Below, in pieces: positions 32,647 through 42,557 of a stretch of 64,000 bases of DNA (the first letter of the stretch is position 1; the number at the start of each line of letters is the position of its first letter). A program made the translations under genes and the position numbers. Origin of the DNA: Aquisalimonas lutea (GTDB lineage: Bacteria > Pseudomonadota > Gammaproteobacteria > Nitrococcales > Aquisalimonadaceae). The stretch spans positions 124,001 to 188,000 of the forward strand of contig NZ_JAUFPK010000006.1 in the NCBI RefSeq assembly GCF_030409225.1. The letters run 5' to 3'. Below the pieces are notes generated by a model. That model was not told the origin of the DNA and did no database searches. It worked only from the letters and a program-made list of their open reading frames with translations.

Positions 32647-34974
32647 TCAGCGCATCTTGCCGCGGACCAGCTGCGCGAACTCCGCGGGCGGCAGGGGTTC
32701 GTTGATATAGAACCCCTGGAACTCGTCGCACGAGCGCGAGCGCAGGTACTCGGCCTGCTCCGCGGTCTCGACGCCTTCGGCGACAACGGTCAGGCTCAGG
32801 CTCTTGCCCACCGCGATGACGGCGTCGGTGAGCCCCTTGTCCTCGGCGCTGCGTACGATGTCATGGGTGAACGACCGGTCGATCTTGATCGTGTCCAGGG
32901 GGAATTCCTTCAGCGTCGACAGCGACGAATAGCCGGTGCCGAAGTCATCGATGGCAACGCGCACGCCCATCGCCTTGAGATCATTCAGGATATGGATGGT
33001 CTGCTGCATGTCCCGCATGATCATGCTCTCGGTGATCTCCAGCTCGAGCAGCCGGGGGTCCATGCCGGTCTCGCGCAGGGCGCTCCTGATATCGTCCAGC
33101 AGGTTCTCGTCGAGGAACTGCCGTGCCGAGAGGTTGATGGCCATGCTCAGCGGCGGGAAACCCTCGTTCTGCCAGGCGACGTTCTGCCGACATGCGCTGC
33201 GGACCACCCAGCGCCCGATGGGGACGATGAGCCCCGTTTCCTCGGCCAGCGGGATGAACTGCAGCGGCGGGATCAGGCCGAGCTCCGGATGCTCCCAGCG
33301 CAGGAGCGCCTCCATGCCGGTGATGCGTCCGTCCGACGAGCTCTGCTTGGCCTGGTAGAACAGCCGGAACTCCCAGCGTTCCAGCGCGTTGCGCAGGCTG
33401 GATTCCAGGGCGAGGCGCTCCAGCGAGTCGGCGTTGAGCTCCTCGGAATAGAACTGGAAGTTGTTCTTGCCCTGCTCCTTGGCGTGATACATGGCCACAT
33501 CGGCGTTCTTCATGAGCGTCTGCTCGTCTTCGCCGTCGTCCGGATAGAGGGTGACGCCGATGCTCACCGTGACGCGGAACTCCTGGCCGACCAGCGTGAA
33601 CGGCTTGCCGACAGCGGCCAGGATCTTCTCCGCCACGGGGGGCACCTGGGCGGGGGAGGTGACCTCCGGCAGCAGGATGACGAACTCGTCGCCGCCGAGG
33701 CGGGCGACGGTATCGCTGTCCCGCACGGCGTTGCGCAGCCGCCGCGCCATCTCCTGGAGCAGCTCGTCGCCGGCGTCGTGGCCGAGGGAGTCGTTGATGG
33801 TCTTGAACCGGTCCAGGTCCAGGAACAGCAATGCTAGGTTCTTCCTGTAGCGGCGCGCATGCTGCATCTTCTCGGTCAGCAGGCGGCTGAAGAACGCGCG
33901 ATTGGGCAGGTCGGTGAGATTGTCGTGGTAGGCCAGATACTCCACCCGCCGGGCGTGCGCGATCCGCTCCTCCGTAACGCGGGCGTGTGCCCACTGGAGC
34001 TTCCAGGTCAGTCGGCCCAGCAGGGCCACGACGGCGAGTGCCAGCACACTGGCAGCGCCCGCGCGCCACATGTAGGAGCGCGCCAGCTGGTCGGCGGCGG
34101 CAAGCTGCTCTGCCCGGGAGAGCCCCACCACGATGGCGACGGGGAACTCGAAGAGTTTCCGGGCCACGGTGTAGCGCCGTACGCCGTCCCAGGGGTTGAC
34201 CCGCACCCGGGCGGAGCCGTCGCCATCGTCCGCTACCAGGGATTCGTAGTCGATGACCTCTCCCGCGGACACGGCGTCGCCGGTGCGGCGCGCGCGAAAA
34301 ACCCCGTCGGTGCCCACCAGGCCGAGTACGCCCTGCTCGCCGAGCAGGCTCGGCTCGTAACCGCTGACGAAGTAGCCGGCGTGCACGGATACCATCACCA
34401 CCCCTGGAAAACCGGAGCCGTCCGATCCGGATGACCGGGCGAAATGCAGTCGCTGCTCGCCGGTGTCAGCGTCGCGCCGCGGCAGGCCGACGGCCATGCC
34501 GTCGGCCTGGCGCGCCTCGCGAAAGAAGTCGAGCTCCGCCACGTTCCGCCCACTGGCGTCGCCATTGGTGGCAACGACGTCACCGTCGGCGTCGACGATG
34601 CTCACGGTGAACAGCAGTCCCGGCAGCAGAAGACCGTTCGCCCCCAGATCCTCCAGGACCTCCCCCGGCGGCCGGTCTTCCAGCTCGTAGCGGACCAGCT
34701 TCAGCGTGTGGTCGATCTCGCGCAGTGCGCGTACCACCTGCGCCTCGTACGTATTCGCGACATCCTCCGTGAGCGTCCCGGCGGTACGCGTGGCCGCGGT
34801 GCGTTCCTTGGCGGCGAAGTTCAGGGCGGTGCCCCAGATCACGGCCAGGAGAAAGACCGCGATCCCGGTGAACAGCACCCGCGGGTCGGTGAGCCGGTAA
34901 AGCCAGCCTCGTGCGCCGGCACGCTCCTGTCCCTGGACCGTCGCCCGGCTCGCTTGCTCCGGAGCGCTACTCAA
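32647..34974 (-). CDS. membrane Cache-GGDEF-EAL protein (cyclic-di-GMP enzyme)
   Basis: A 775-residue protein. A membrane helix at about 34-52 and a second near 295-315 flank a periplasmic Cache-type sensor domain. Then a GGDEF domain with intact RLGGDEF (about 428) and the inhibitory RxxD site five residues before it, and an EAL domain with EALLRW (about 554), NLSARQF, ELEITE and [11 protein letters not shown]. Both diguanylate cyclase and phosphodiesterase motifs look functional. The frame starts with TTG at 34974, overlapping the stop of the binding-protein gene by 8 bp, which suggests translational coupling. Confidence 0.9.
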   Translation of the reverse strand: MSSAPEQASRATVQGQERAGARGWLYRLTDPRVLFTGIAVFLLAVIWGTALNFAAKERTAATRTAGTLTEDVANTYEAQVVRALREIDHTLKLVRYELEDRPPGEVLEDLGANGLLLPGLLFTVSIVDADGDVVATNGDASGRNVAELDFFREARQADGMAVGLPRRDADTGEQRLHFARSSGSDGSGFPGVVMVSVHAGYFVSGYEPSLLGEQGVLGLVGTDGVFRARRTGDAVSAGEVIDYESLVADDGDGSARVRVNPWDGVRRYTVARKLFEFPVAIVVGLSRAEQLAAADQLARSYMWRAGAASVLALAVVALLGRLTWKLQWAHARVTEERIAHARRVEYLAYHDNLTDLPNRAFFSRLLTEKMQHARRYRKNLALLFLDLDRFKTINDSLGHDAGDELLQEMARRLRNAVRDSDTVARLGGDEFVILLPEVTSPAQVPPVAEKILAAVGKPFTLVGQEFRVTVSIGVTLYPDDGEDEQTLMKNADVAMYHAKEQGKNNFQFYSEELNADSLERLALESSLRNALERWEFRLFYQAKQSSSDGRITGMEALLRWEHPELGLIPPLQFIPLAEETGLIVPIGRWVVRSACRQNVAWQNEGFPPLSMAINLSARQFLDENLLDDIRSALRETGMDPRLLELEITESMIMRDMQQTIHILNDLKAMGVRVAIDDFGTGYSSLSTLKEFPLDTIKIDRSFTHDIVRSAEDKGLTDAVIAVGKSLSLTVVAEGVETAEQAEYLRSRSCDEFQGFYINEPLPPAEFAQLVRGKMR

Positions 34975-35401
34975 TGGTCACCACCCGCAGCTGCTCGCCC
35001 ACCATGCTGCGGTCGACGTAGCCGATGGCCCGGGGGTTGTCCGCGATGAACTCGGCCACGGTGTCGCCATCCTTCAGCGACCGCGGCGGTTGCCCGCGGC
35101 CGGTGAAGATGAGCCTGGACCAGTGCGCCTTGATCTGGGCCGGGGATCGACCCAGGTAGTCATTGTAGAACGCGTCGTGTGCAGGCGAGCGTTCCGCCTG
35201 GTCGATGGGCATCGCCGGATCGCCATTGGGGAACCGGTCCATCCGCCCCAGGTAGATGTCTGCGAGCTCGGTGCGGCTGAGGCTGTCCACGGGATTGTCC
35301 CTGGAGACCACCACGACGATCTCGGCGGCGGCGGTGCCGATCATCAGGCTGCAGACGAGGCCGCAGAGGGTGGTCAGCAACTGTTTCGGCAAACCTGTCA
35401 T
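34967..35401 (-). CDS. small periplasmic phosphate-binding-like protein
   Basis: A 144-residue protein with a signal peptide ([20 protein letters not shown]). The mature part [31 protein letters not shown] followed by [30 protein letters not shown] and [14 protein letters not shown] is a shortened PstS-like PBP domain. Such small proteins are common next to a porin and a sensor gene. It lies 2 bp after the porin stop and overlaps the GGDEF-EAL start, so it may deliver a ligand to that sensor. That role is inference. Confidence 0.85.
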   Translation of the reverse strand: MTGLPKQLLTTLCGLVCSLMIGTAAAEIVVVVSRDNPVDSLSRTELADIYLGRMDRFPNGDPAMPIDQAERSPAHDAFYNDYLGRSPAQIKAHWSRLIFTGRGQPPRSLKDGDTVAEFIADNPRAIGYVDRSMVGEQLRVVTIE

Positions 35402-35403
35402 GG

Positions 35404-36609
35404 TCAGAACACGAAGTCGAGGGCGGCGCTGAACAGATTCACGGTTCCGCCGCGCCGGAAGCCGGCTTGCTCGTTGATCAGCACGCCGCGGGAGCCCTCG
35501 TCGAGATCGAGCCGGTCGTACTGGACCTTCAGCGCAAAGTTGCGCGCGAAGTCCCAGCGTGCGCCGACGGAAACGCTTTTCTGTTCCGCCGCGGAGCCCA
35601 GGAAGACGTTCAGCCGGGCATTGAGCTCCTGCGCCTGCGGGTTGTCCAGGCCGGGGTCCGAGGTGTCGCTGGTGGCCCGGGTACGCGCGATGGTGGCGTA
35701 GGGTGTGATCGCGCCGAACCGATATCCGGCGGAGACATACCAGCTGCGGCTGTCGCCGATGAAGGTGCGGCTCTCGGTCGCGGACCACTCGCCCATGACG
35801 AACCAGTCGCCCGGATCGTAGCGGGCCCCGACGCTGACGACCTCGAAGCGCTTGTCGTCGACGTCATAGCGGTCGGCGATGGCCTCCCCCTCGGCGCCGA
35901 ACTGCCGGTACGCGTCGAACAGCGGGTTGAACGCGTCGATGGTCAGGCGGGAGCGGTTGTAGCTGGCAAACAGGCTGGTGGCGCCGCTCTCCAGGGTGTT
36001 CGCCACCGTGAGGCCGTTGCGGGCCTCCGTCTCGATATCCCCGTGTAGTTCCGCGTCCTTTTGGCCGTACCGGGCCTGCACGGTGTTGGTGAATCCCGCG
36101 ATGCGGGAGCGATAGCTAAGCCCGATGCCGTCGGTGTTGGTCACCGGCACCGTGCGGTAGAGCTCCTGCGGCGGACGGATCCACGGGTTGGCGTAGCCCA
36201 CCTTGCGGTGCTCGGAGACCATGAAGTTCGGCAGCACCATGCGCCCGGCGCGCAGGCTCAGGTCCGGCGTGACGTCGTACCTGAGGTTCGCCCACTCCAC
36301 GGTTGGCCGGTAGGTCTCGTCGTAGCGCTGCTCGGCGATGACCTGCACGACCCCGGTCAGTTGCGGCGTGATCTCGCCGGTCAGCTGCAGGCCGAGCCGG
36401 CTGTCGACCTCGGGGCTCCAGTTGCGGGTGTAGCCGGCTCCGTCCGGGGCGAACAGGTCGGAGACGAAATCGGCCTGGTCCTCGTCCGAATGGACCACCC
36501 CCAGGGTGCCGAAGCCGTTGAACGACAGCTCCGGCGCGCCCTGCGCCGATGCGGCCGCCGCGTAAAGCAGTAGCGCGGCCGTTACCGCAATCCCCGGTTT
36601 CGATATCAT
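35404..36609 (-). CDS. outer-membrane porin
   Basis: A 401-residue beta-barrel protein started at MISKPGIAVTAALLLYAAAASAQG (36609), a clear signal peptide. The mature chain alternates short beta strands and loops (LSFNGFGTLGVVHSD, RLGLQLTGEIT, RYGQKDAELHG) and ends in a C-terminal aromatic residue, LDFVF, the BAM signal. Substrate unknown. It is the first gene of a three-gene operon with a phosphate-binding-like protein and a Cache-GGDEF-EAL protein. Confidence 0.88.
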   Translation of the reverse strand: MISKPGIAVTAALLLYAAAASAQGAPELSFNGFGTLGVVHSDEDQADFVSDLFAPDGAGYTRNWSPEVDSRLGLQLTGEITPQLTGVVQVIAEQRYDETYRPTVEWANLRYDVTPDLSLRAGRMVLPNFMVSEHRKVGYANPWIRPPQELYRTVPVTNTDGIGLSYRSRIAGFTNTVQARYGQKDAELHGDIETEARNGLTVANTLESGATSLFASYNRSRLTIDAFNPLFDAYRQFGAEGEAIADRYDVDDKRFEVVSVGARYDPGDWFVMGEWSATESRTFIGDSRSWYVSAGYRFGAITPYATIARTRATSDTSDPGLDNPQAQELNARLNVFLGSAAEQKSVSVGARWDFARNFALKVQYDRLDLDEGSRGVLINEQAGFRRGGTVNLFSAALDFVF

Positions 36610-36818
36610 GGGTGAATCCGTACGTGTCGATAACCGCACGTTAGCAGGCGCAGGAGAAGCTCCGGTGTGATGGTATCGGCGGATCGCCTTATCCGTTCGT
36701 TTTGTCGGCGCGCGAAACCCGCCGGCTGCGCAGGCGGTTGCGCTCCGACTGCCGAGCCTACGAAATTGCGTTATCGTCGCGGGATCCTGGCAAGGCGAGT
36801 AATGGAAGGAGGCAGCGA

Positions 36819-37985
36819 ATGGCGTCCAATACTGTGCCGGAGACCATGGCGGCGATGGTGCTGACCGGCCACGGCGGCATCGACAAGCTGGAGTACCGCG
36901 AGGACTGGCCCACGCCGCAGCCGGGGCCGGGGGAGGTCCTCGTGAAGGTGACGGCCACCGCCAAGAACAACACCGACCGCAAGGCGCGGGAGGGCCTCTA
37001 CCCGGTCAAGGACAAGGGCGACACGGTGTCGTTCCAGGTCGGCGGGACGGCGACGTTCACCTTCCCGCGCATCCAGGGCGCGGACGTGGCCGGTCGCGTG
37101 GCGGCCGTGGGCGAGGGCGTCGATCCGGCCCGGATCGGCGAGCGCGGCCTGCTGGATTTCAACCTCTATGCCGACCACCGCCGGGACATCAATCTCACGC
37201 CCGACTACTACGGCCACGGTGCCGATGGCGGCTTCGCGGAGTACATCGCCGTGCCGTCGGATCAGTTCCACGCCGTGGACAATCCCGGCCTGGCGGATGC
37301 CGAGCTCGCCGCCATGGGCATGTGCTCGTACCAGACGGGCCTGCACATGCTCAATGCCGCCGGCGTGACCAGCGGCGAGCGGGTGCTGGTGACAGGGGCC
37401 AGCGGCGGCGTGGGGACCGCCATGATCCAGCTCTGCCGGGTCATGGGCGCCATCCCCTACGCGCTCAGCCAGCGCGACAAGGCCGATGCGCTGCTGGAGC
37501 TGGGCGCCGAGGCGGTGCTGGATCGCTCGGACATGCAGGATTTCGCCGACAAGGTGCGGGCGGTCACCAACGACCAGCCCATCGACGCCGTGATGGACCT
37601 GGCCGGCGGCGACATGACCGACCGCTTCATCGACACCATGATCTTCGACATGAAGCGCCGCAGCACCTACCCGCGGCTGAGCATCGCCGGGGCCAGCGCG
37701 GGCAATGTCAGCGAGATCATGTGGACGCGCATCTACCTGTACCAGGTGCAGATCTTCGGCGTCTCCCACGGTACCCGGGAGGAGGCGGAGCAGCTCGTCG
37801 CCTGGATCCGCTCCGGGCAGTTGCGGCCGGTCCTGCACGCCGCCTTCCCGCTGTCCCGCCTGCACGAGGCCGAGCGGTACTTCGTCGAGAGGGGCAACAA
37901 CTACCTGGGCAAGATCGTCATCGTGCCGGACGCCGAGTGGCAGGAGCACGGGGCACCGTTCGGCCTCCAGCAGGACGCGGAGTGA
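36819..37985 (+). CDS. zinc-binding dehydrogenase family (MDR) oxidoreductase
   Basis: A 388-residue MDR protein. The GroES-like part has KNNTDRKAREGLYPVKDKG and RIQGADVAGRVAAVGEGV; the cofactor part has VLVTGASGGVGTAMIQLCRVMGAIPYALSQRDK. ASGGVG is the NADP loop. It is longer than quinone reductases and has a tail WQEHGAPFGLQQDAE. Catalytic-zinc ligands are not evident. ATG 36819 follows a GGAAGGAGG ribosome site and the frame before it is dropped. Confidence 0.87.
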   Translation: MASNTVPETMAAMVLTGHGGIDKLEYREDWPTPQPGPGEVLVKVTATAKNNTDRKAREGLYPVKDKGDTVSFQVGGTATFTFPRIQGADVAGRVAAVGEGVDPARIGERGLLDFNLYADHRRDINLTPDYYGHGADGGFAEYIAVPSDQFHAVDNPGLADAELAAMGMCSYQTGLHMLNAAGVTSGERVLVTGASGGVGTAMIQLCRVMGAIPYALSQRDKADALLELGAEAVLDRSDMQDFADKVRAVTNDQPIDAVMDLAGGDMTDRFIDTMIFDMKRRSTYPRLSIAGASAGNVSEIMWTRIYLYQVQIFGVSHGTREEAEQLVAWIRSGQLRPVLHAAFPLSRLHEAERYFVERGNNYLGKIVIVPDAEWQEHGAPFGLQQDAE

Positions 37986-38067
37986 CAAGGGCGTCGCGAC
38001 CCCCGTGGCATGAGCGCTGGTTTGGTCCATGCTTGCAGGAGTCCTGCATGTGCGGAGGGAGGACCCG

Positions 38068-38541
38068 ATGACGGACGCCACGGTGGTCAACGCGTTGTCG
38101 CAGGAGTCGTTTTTCGCCGGCCTGGATCCGGCGTACATCCGTTTCCTCGGTGAGCACGCACGGGAGCGTGCCTATCCGCGGGGGGAAGTGCTTTTCCGCG
38201 AAGGCGAGCGGGCATCCACGTTCTACCTGGTCCAGGGCGGCGAGGTGCTGGTGGAGATCCCGGCCATTGCCGGCCCGTCCCTGGAGCTCCAGCGCCTGCA
38301 GCAGGGACAGATCCTCGGGTGGTCGTGGATGATCGCGCCGTACCGGTGGACGTTCATGGCCCGTGCCGAGGCCGACGCAACGGTGCTGGAGTTCGACGGC
38401 GAGGCCATTCTCGCGCGCTGCGAAGACGATCCGGCATTCGGTTATGCGCTGCTCAAGCGCTTTACCGTGCTCATGACCGAGCGCCTGGAATCCGCCCGGC
38501 GCACGATGATGGACGAGTGGAATCCGCCCGGCTTCGCCTAG
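38068..38541 (+). CDS. stand-alone cyclic-nucleotide-binding domain protein
   Basis: A 157-residue protein. The fold reads FFAGLDPAYIRFLGEHARERAYPRGEVLFREGERASTFYLVQGGEVLVEI and later MIAPYRWTFMARAEADATVLEFDGEAIL. This is the beta-roll of Crp/Fnr proteins. The Arg/Ser signature that holds cAMP in Crp is not clearly present, and there is no DNA-binding domain, so it may bind another ligand or only protein partners. GGAGGGAGG precedes the ATG. Confidence 0.85.
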   Translation: MTDATVVNALSQESFFAGLDPAYIRFLGEHARERAYPRGEVLFREGERASTFYLVQGGEVLVEIPAIAGPSLELQRLQQGQILGWSWMIAPYRWTFMARAEADATVLEFDGEAILARCEDDPAFGYALLKRFTVLMTERLESARRTMMDEWNPPGFA

Positions 38542-38559
38542 CGTCCTGTAAGCCGGACT

Positions 38560-38593
38560 CCGCGGGGCGCAACCCTCGGCTTGCGCCCCGCGG
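38560..38593. terminator. bidirectional hairpin between convergent genes
   Basis: CCGCGGGGCGCAA (38560-38572) pairs perfectly with TTGCGCCCCGCGG (38581-38593) around an 8-base loop. It lies between the cNMP-domain gene and the convergent dehydrogenase. Confidence 0.72.
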
Positions 38594-38604
38594 TCCGCCG
38601 ATGA

Positions 38605-41169
38605 CTACGTCTTCGGCCGCTCGTTGTCCGGGTCGTACAGCGCTCGGTAGCCCACCGCCTCGATGCGCACCGGGTAGTGCTCGTGGAAGTACTCCATGAG
38701 CAGCTGCCGGCCCTCCTCGGCGTAGCTCTGCGGCAGGTAGCCCAGGGCGATGGTCTTGCCCACGGACGGCCCGAAGGCGACGCTGGTGGTGTAGGAGCGC
38801 CTTCCCAGGTCGTCCACGAGGACGTTGCCGGTCTCCGGGTCGAGCAGAGGCCATTGCCCCACCGGGTAGCGGGCGGTTCCGCTGCTGTCGACGTTGTCCA
38901 CCAGGGTCATGGTGCACAGGTACGCCGGCTGGACCGTGCGCTCCCGCTGGGCGAGGTAGGCCTCCTTGCCGTGGAAGTCCGCCGCCTTCACCTTGGGCCG
39001 CGCCAGGCCGGCCTCGCAGAGGTTGTACTCCGTGAGCAGGTCGACGTTCTGCAGGCGCAGGCTCTTCTCCAGGCGCCGGCTGTTGGCGTAGGTCTCGATG
39101 CCCACCGGCGTGACCCCCTGCACGAAGAGCAGGTCCCACAGGGACAGGCCGTAGCTGAAGGGTACGTGCAGCTCCCAGCCCTGCTCGCCGACGTAGGAGA
39201 TGCGGAAGGCATAGACGGGCATGCCCTTGATGGTGATCTGCCGGGCCGTGGCGAACGGGAACTTGTCATCGTCCAGGCCCTCGGGGTGATCCGCCACCGA
39301 CTGCAGCGTGGTCCGGGCATTGGGGCCCCACAGGCCCAGGCAGGCCAGGTGGTCCGTGCGGTCGTCGATGTACGCGTGCAGGCCCAGGTGCGAGGCCATG
39401 CGCTTCATCCAGACGTAGTCGCGATGGCCGGTATCGCCGCCGCACATCACCCGCCAGCGGTCCTCGGCCAGCCGGATGACGGTGAGATCCGCCTTGACAC
39501 CGCCCTCGTGGTCCAGGAAGTGGGTGTAGACGCCCTTGTCGATGGGCGTGTTGCCGCCGACCTTGGCCACGCAGACGTACTCCATGAGGGCTTCGGCGTG
39601 GGGCCCGGAGACGTCGAAGATGGCGAAGTGGGAGAGGTTGATCATGCCCACGTTCTCGGACAGCGCCAGGTGCTCGGCGTTGGACACCCGCCAGAAGTGC
39701 CGGCCGTCCCACTCGTTGGCGCGCTCGGGGACGCGGTCGCCGTAATGCTCCAGCAGGTGCTCGTTGGCGGCATAGCCGTGGGCGCGCTCCCAGCCGGCGG
39801 CCTCCATGAAGTAGCCGCCCAGCTCCTGCTCCCGCGGCCAGAACGGGCTGCGGCGCAGGTTGCGGGCCATGGCGTAGGGCTCACGCGGATGGACCGGCGG
39901 ATTGTAGATCTTGAACGCCGTCTCGTAGCAGCGATCATGGACGTAGCAAGGCGTGTTCTGGATCGGGTAGAAGCGCGCGACATCGATGCCGTGGTGGTCG
40001 ATCTCGGTGCGGCCGTCGGTCAGCCAGTCGGCCAGGACCTTGCCGGCGCCGGGGCCGTCCTTCACCCAGATGGCCTCGCAGAACCACAGGCCTTCGGTCT
40101 GGGGCGACTCGCCGATGACCGAGCCGCCGTCGGCGGTGACCGACAGCAGGCCGTTGAACGAGCGCTTCTCGTCCAGCCCGAGCTCGCCGAGGATCGGTGT
40201 CAGCTCCATGGCCCGCTCCAGGGGCTCCATGATCTGCTCCACGTCCAGGTCGTGCTGGGAGGGGGACAGCCGCGCCTGCTCCTTCTCCAGGATGTCGCGC
40301 GGATGGATCAGGCGCGGGGCCTTCTCCTCGTAGTAGCCCCACTCGATGTAGCCGCCCTCGCTGGTAACCGGGTCGCCCGTGTCGCGCAGGTACGCGGAAT
40401 TGCCCTGATCCCGCAGCAGCGGGTAGCCGATCTCGTAACCGGTGCCGTTGAACTCCTCGTAGGGGCCGAACCACAGCAGCGGGTGCTCCACCGGCATCAT
40501 GGGCAGGTCCTGCTGGGCCATCTCGGCGATGAGCCGCCCCCAGATGCCGCAGCAAACGACCACGCGCGAGGTCTCGATGTACCCGCGGGGCGTCTCCACG
40601 CCGCAGATGCGGCCATTCTGGATATCGATGGCGGTGGCCGGGGTATTGGCGAACGCCTGCAGCCGGCCGGTGGCCTTGGCCTCTTCGACGAGCTCGCCGG
40701 CGACCTGCTGGGAGCGGGGAATCACCAGGCCCGCGTCCGGGTCCCACAGGGCGCCCTGGATCATTTCCTCGTTGAGCAGCGGCATGCGCTCCTTGGCCTC
40801 ACCCGCGCTGATGAGCTGCGCGTTGGTGCCGAAGGCCTTGCCGGAGCCGACCTTGCGCTTGAGCTCTTCCATGCGCTCGTCGTCACCGACGCGGGCCACC
40901 TCCATGCCGCCGATGCGCTGGTAGTGGCCGCGCTTGTCGTAGAACTCGGCGCTGTAGGTGGTGGTGTAGCACGTCATGTGATCGTGCGAGGTCATGAAGC
41001 AGAAGTCGGAGGCGTGCGACGTGGAGCCGACGTCCGTCGGGATCATGGACTTGTCGATACCGACGATGCCGTCCCACCCCCGCTCGATCAGGTGATGGAC
41101 CACGGAGGCACCGACGATTCCGCCCTGGCCGATCACGACGACGTTCGCGGTACTGGGAAACTTCGCCAT
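38605..41169 (-). CDS. dimethylglycine/sarcosine dehydrogenase-like FAD enzyme with GcvT domain
   Basis: An 854-residue protein. The N-terminal half is a DAO-type FAD domain: NVVVIGQGGIVGASVVHHL, then DVGSTSHASDF, where the His matches the covalent FAD-histidine of dimethylglycine dehydrogenase. Residues about 440-850 form the FAO_M and GcvT (aminomethyltransferase) domains: NLSHFAIFDVSGPHAEALMEYV and YVGEQGWELHVPFSYGLSLWDLL. The reaction would be oxidative demethylation of an N-methyl amine with transfer of the one-carbon unit to tetrahydrofolate. Natural substrate unknown. An AraC or GbdR-type regulator is not adjacent. Confidence 0.88.
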   Translation of the reverse strand: MAKFPSTANVVVIGQGGIVGASVVHHLIERGWDGIVGIDKSMIPTDVGSTSHASDFCFMTSHDHMTCYTTTYSAEFYDKRGHYQRIGGMEVARVGDDERMEELKRKVGSGKAFGTNAQLISAGEAKERMPLLNEEMIQGALWDPDAGLVIPRSQQVAGELVEEAKATGRLQAFANTPATAIDIQNGRICGVETPRGYIETSRVVVCCGIWGRLIAEMAQQDLPMMPVEHPLLWFGPYEEFNGTGYEIGYPLLRDQGNSAYLRDTGDPVTSEGGYIEWGYYEEKAPRLIHPRDILEKEQARLSPSQHDLDVEQIMEPLERAMELTPILGELGLDEKRSFNGLLSVTADGGSVIGESPQTEGLWFCEAIWVKDGPGAGKVLADWLTDGRTEIDHHGIDVARFYPIQNTPCYVHDRCYETAFKIYNPPVHPREPYAMARNLRRSPFWPREQELGGYFMEAAGWERAHGYAANEHLLEHYGDRVPERANEWDGRHFWRVSNAEHLALSENVGMINLSHFAIFDVSGPHAEALMEYVCVAKVGGNTPIDKGVYTHFLDHEGGVKADLTVIRLAEDRWRVMCGGDTGHRDYVWMKRMASHLGLHAYIDDRTDHLACLGLWGPNARTTLQSVADHPEGLDDDKFPFATARQITIKGMPVYAFRISYVGEQGWELHVPFSYGLSLWDLLFVQGVTPVGIETYANSRRLEKSLRLQNVDLLTEYNLCEAGLARPKVKAADFHGKEAYLAQRERTVQPAYLCTMTLVDNVDSSGTARYPVGQWPLLDPETGNVLVDDLGRRSYTTSVAFGPSVGKTIALGYLPQSYAEEGRQLLMEYFHEHYPVRIEAVGYRALYDPDNERPKT

Positions 41170-41483
41170 TGCCTGATTCTCCCATTGGCACCAGCGGCGC
41201 CAATTCTCTGGTTTGGTTCACGTCATCGAGCGCTCGCGCAGACAAGCCGTCCGGGGCGGCAACGAATCCTGTCTCTGCGCTGCACACGGATGATTGTTAC
41301 CAGTGGCGAGGCGGGCTACTGTTCTCTGAGCGCAGGCTACTGTTCAATGGCGGACATCGGCGCGACCCGGCGGCGTCGACGCGCCGGCACGGCGAATTCG
41401 GGAGCAAGACGCGGAGTGATGACGGCCGGGCAGGGGGCTACGATCCGGGGGTGCATGGAACCCGGATGCAGGAGACAGCGCAG
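41170..41483. promoter_or_regulatory. divergent control region with two 21-bp-spaced repeats
   Basis: This 314-bp gap separates the divergent dehydrogenase and ada genes and has no supported gene. GGCTACTGTTC occurs twice, at 41314-41324 and 41335-41345, exactly 21 bp or two helical turns apart. A 6-bp inverted repeat ATTGGC/GCCAAT lies at 41184-41204, close to the dehydrogenase start. Both could be protein-binding sites. Confidence 0.4.
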
Positions 41484-42557
41484 ATGATCATGTCCACGAC
41501 ACAACGGCAGCATGCGACCCTGGCGGACCCGCGGTGGCCGCTGCTGGCCGCCCGCAGTCCCGAGGCCGACGGCGCGTTCGTCTACGCCGTGGTGACCACC
41601 GGGGTCTACTGCCGCCCCACGTGCCCCTCCCGCCTGGCACGCCCGGAGAACATCCGCTTCTACGACACCGCCCGGGAGGCAGCGTCGGCCGGGTTTCGTC
41701 CCTGCCGACGCTGCCGTCCGGACGGGACCGGCAGGGCGGAGGAGCGCGCGGCCACTGTCGAGGCGCTGTGCCGCATCATCGAGACCGCCGAGCGGCAGCC
41801 GACGCTGGCGGAGCTGGCCGAGCGCGCCGGCTGGAGCCCGCACCACCTGCATCGGACCTTCAAGGCCGTTACCGGGTTGACGCCGCGCGCCTACGGTGCG
41901 GCTCACCGTGCCGGACGGGTGCAGCAGGCCCTGGTACGCAACGGTTCCGTGACCGAGGCGATGTACGAGGCGGGCTACAGCTCCAGCGGGCGGTTCTACG
42001 CCGAGTCGGACGGCATCCTCGGCATGACGCCGGGCCGGTACCGGGCCGGAGGCAGGGGCGTGGAGATCCGCTTCGCGGTGGGTGCGTGTTCCCTGGGAGC
42101 GATCCTGGTCGCCCGCACCGAGCGCGGGATCTGCGTCGTCAGCCTCGGGGACGATCCGGACAGGCTGGTGCGGGATCTCCAGGACCGGTTCCCGGCGGCG
42201 ACCCTCGTCGGCGGCGATGCGGCGTTCGAGCAGGAGGTGGCGCAGGTGGTCGGCCTCGTCGAGGCTCCGGGAGTCGGCCTCGAACTGCCCCTGGACATCC
42301 GCGGGACGGCGTTCCAGCGCCGGGTGTGGGCCGCGCTCCAGGAGATTCCCCCCGGCGAGACGCGCAGCTATCGCCAGATCGCCGAGCATATCGGTTCGCC
42401 CGGCAGCGCCCGTGCCGTGGCCGGCGCCTGCGCGGCGAACCCGCTCGCCGTGGCGATACCGTGCCACCGCGTGGTTCGCAACGACGGCGGTTTGTCGGGC
42501 TACCGCTGGGGGGTGGAGCGCAAGCGCGCCCTGCTGGACCGGGAGGCGGCTGAATGA
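41484..42557 (+). CDS. ada: bifunctional Ada: methylphosphotriester and O6-methylguanine-DNA methyltransferase/activator
   Basis: A 357-residue Ada. The N-terminal domain has the zinc cysteines in GVYCRPTCPSR and FRPCRRCRPDG; the first is the methyl acceptor from phosphotriesters. A middle AraC HTH follows (LAELAERAGWSPHHLHRTFKAVTG). The C-terminal domain has the O6-methylguanine acceptor in PCHRVVRNDGGLSGYRWG. Methylation of the N-terminal Cys turns Ada into an activator of itself and alkA. ATG 41484 lies 9 bases after GGAG; ATGs at 41466 and 41490 are possible. alkA follows with an ATGA overlap. Confidence 0.93.
   Translation: MIMSTTQRQHATLADPRWPLLAARSPEADGAFVYAVVTTGVYCRPTCPSRLARPENIRFYDTAREAASAGFRPCRRCRPDGTGRAEERAATVEALCRIIETAERQPTLAELAERAGWSPHHLHRTFKAVTGLTPRAYGAAHRAGRVQQALVRNGSVTEAMYEAGYSSSGRFYAESDGILGMTPGRYRAGGRGVEIRFAVGACSLGAILVARTERGICVVSLGDDPDRLVRDLQDRFPAATLVGGDAAFEQEVAQVVGLVEAPGVGLELPLDIRGTAFQRRVWAALQEIPPGETRSYRQIAEHIGSPGSARAVAGACAANPLAVAIPCHRVVRNDGGLSGYRWGVERKRALLDREAAE

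Noticed and set aside
31520-32731. The first 400 residues of the sigma-factor frame as part of a 614-residue protein
   Set aside because: This part overlaps the AraC gene in another frame and has Arg/Pro-rich composition; the true sigma factor starts at 31519.
41184-41204. ATTGGC/GCCAAT inverted repeat near the dehydrogenase start as a regulator site
   Set aside because: Only 6 bp per arm and no second copy, so it may be chance; kept in the description of the region but not scored as a finding.
38677-41487. A 936-residue open frame on the plus strand over the dehydrogenase gene
   Set aside because: It is the antisense of a well-supported 854-residue FAD/GcvT enzyme, has His/Arg/Pro-rich composition and shows no domain pattern; a by-product of high GC.
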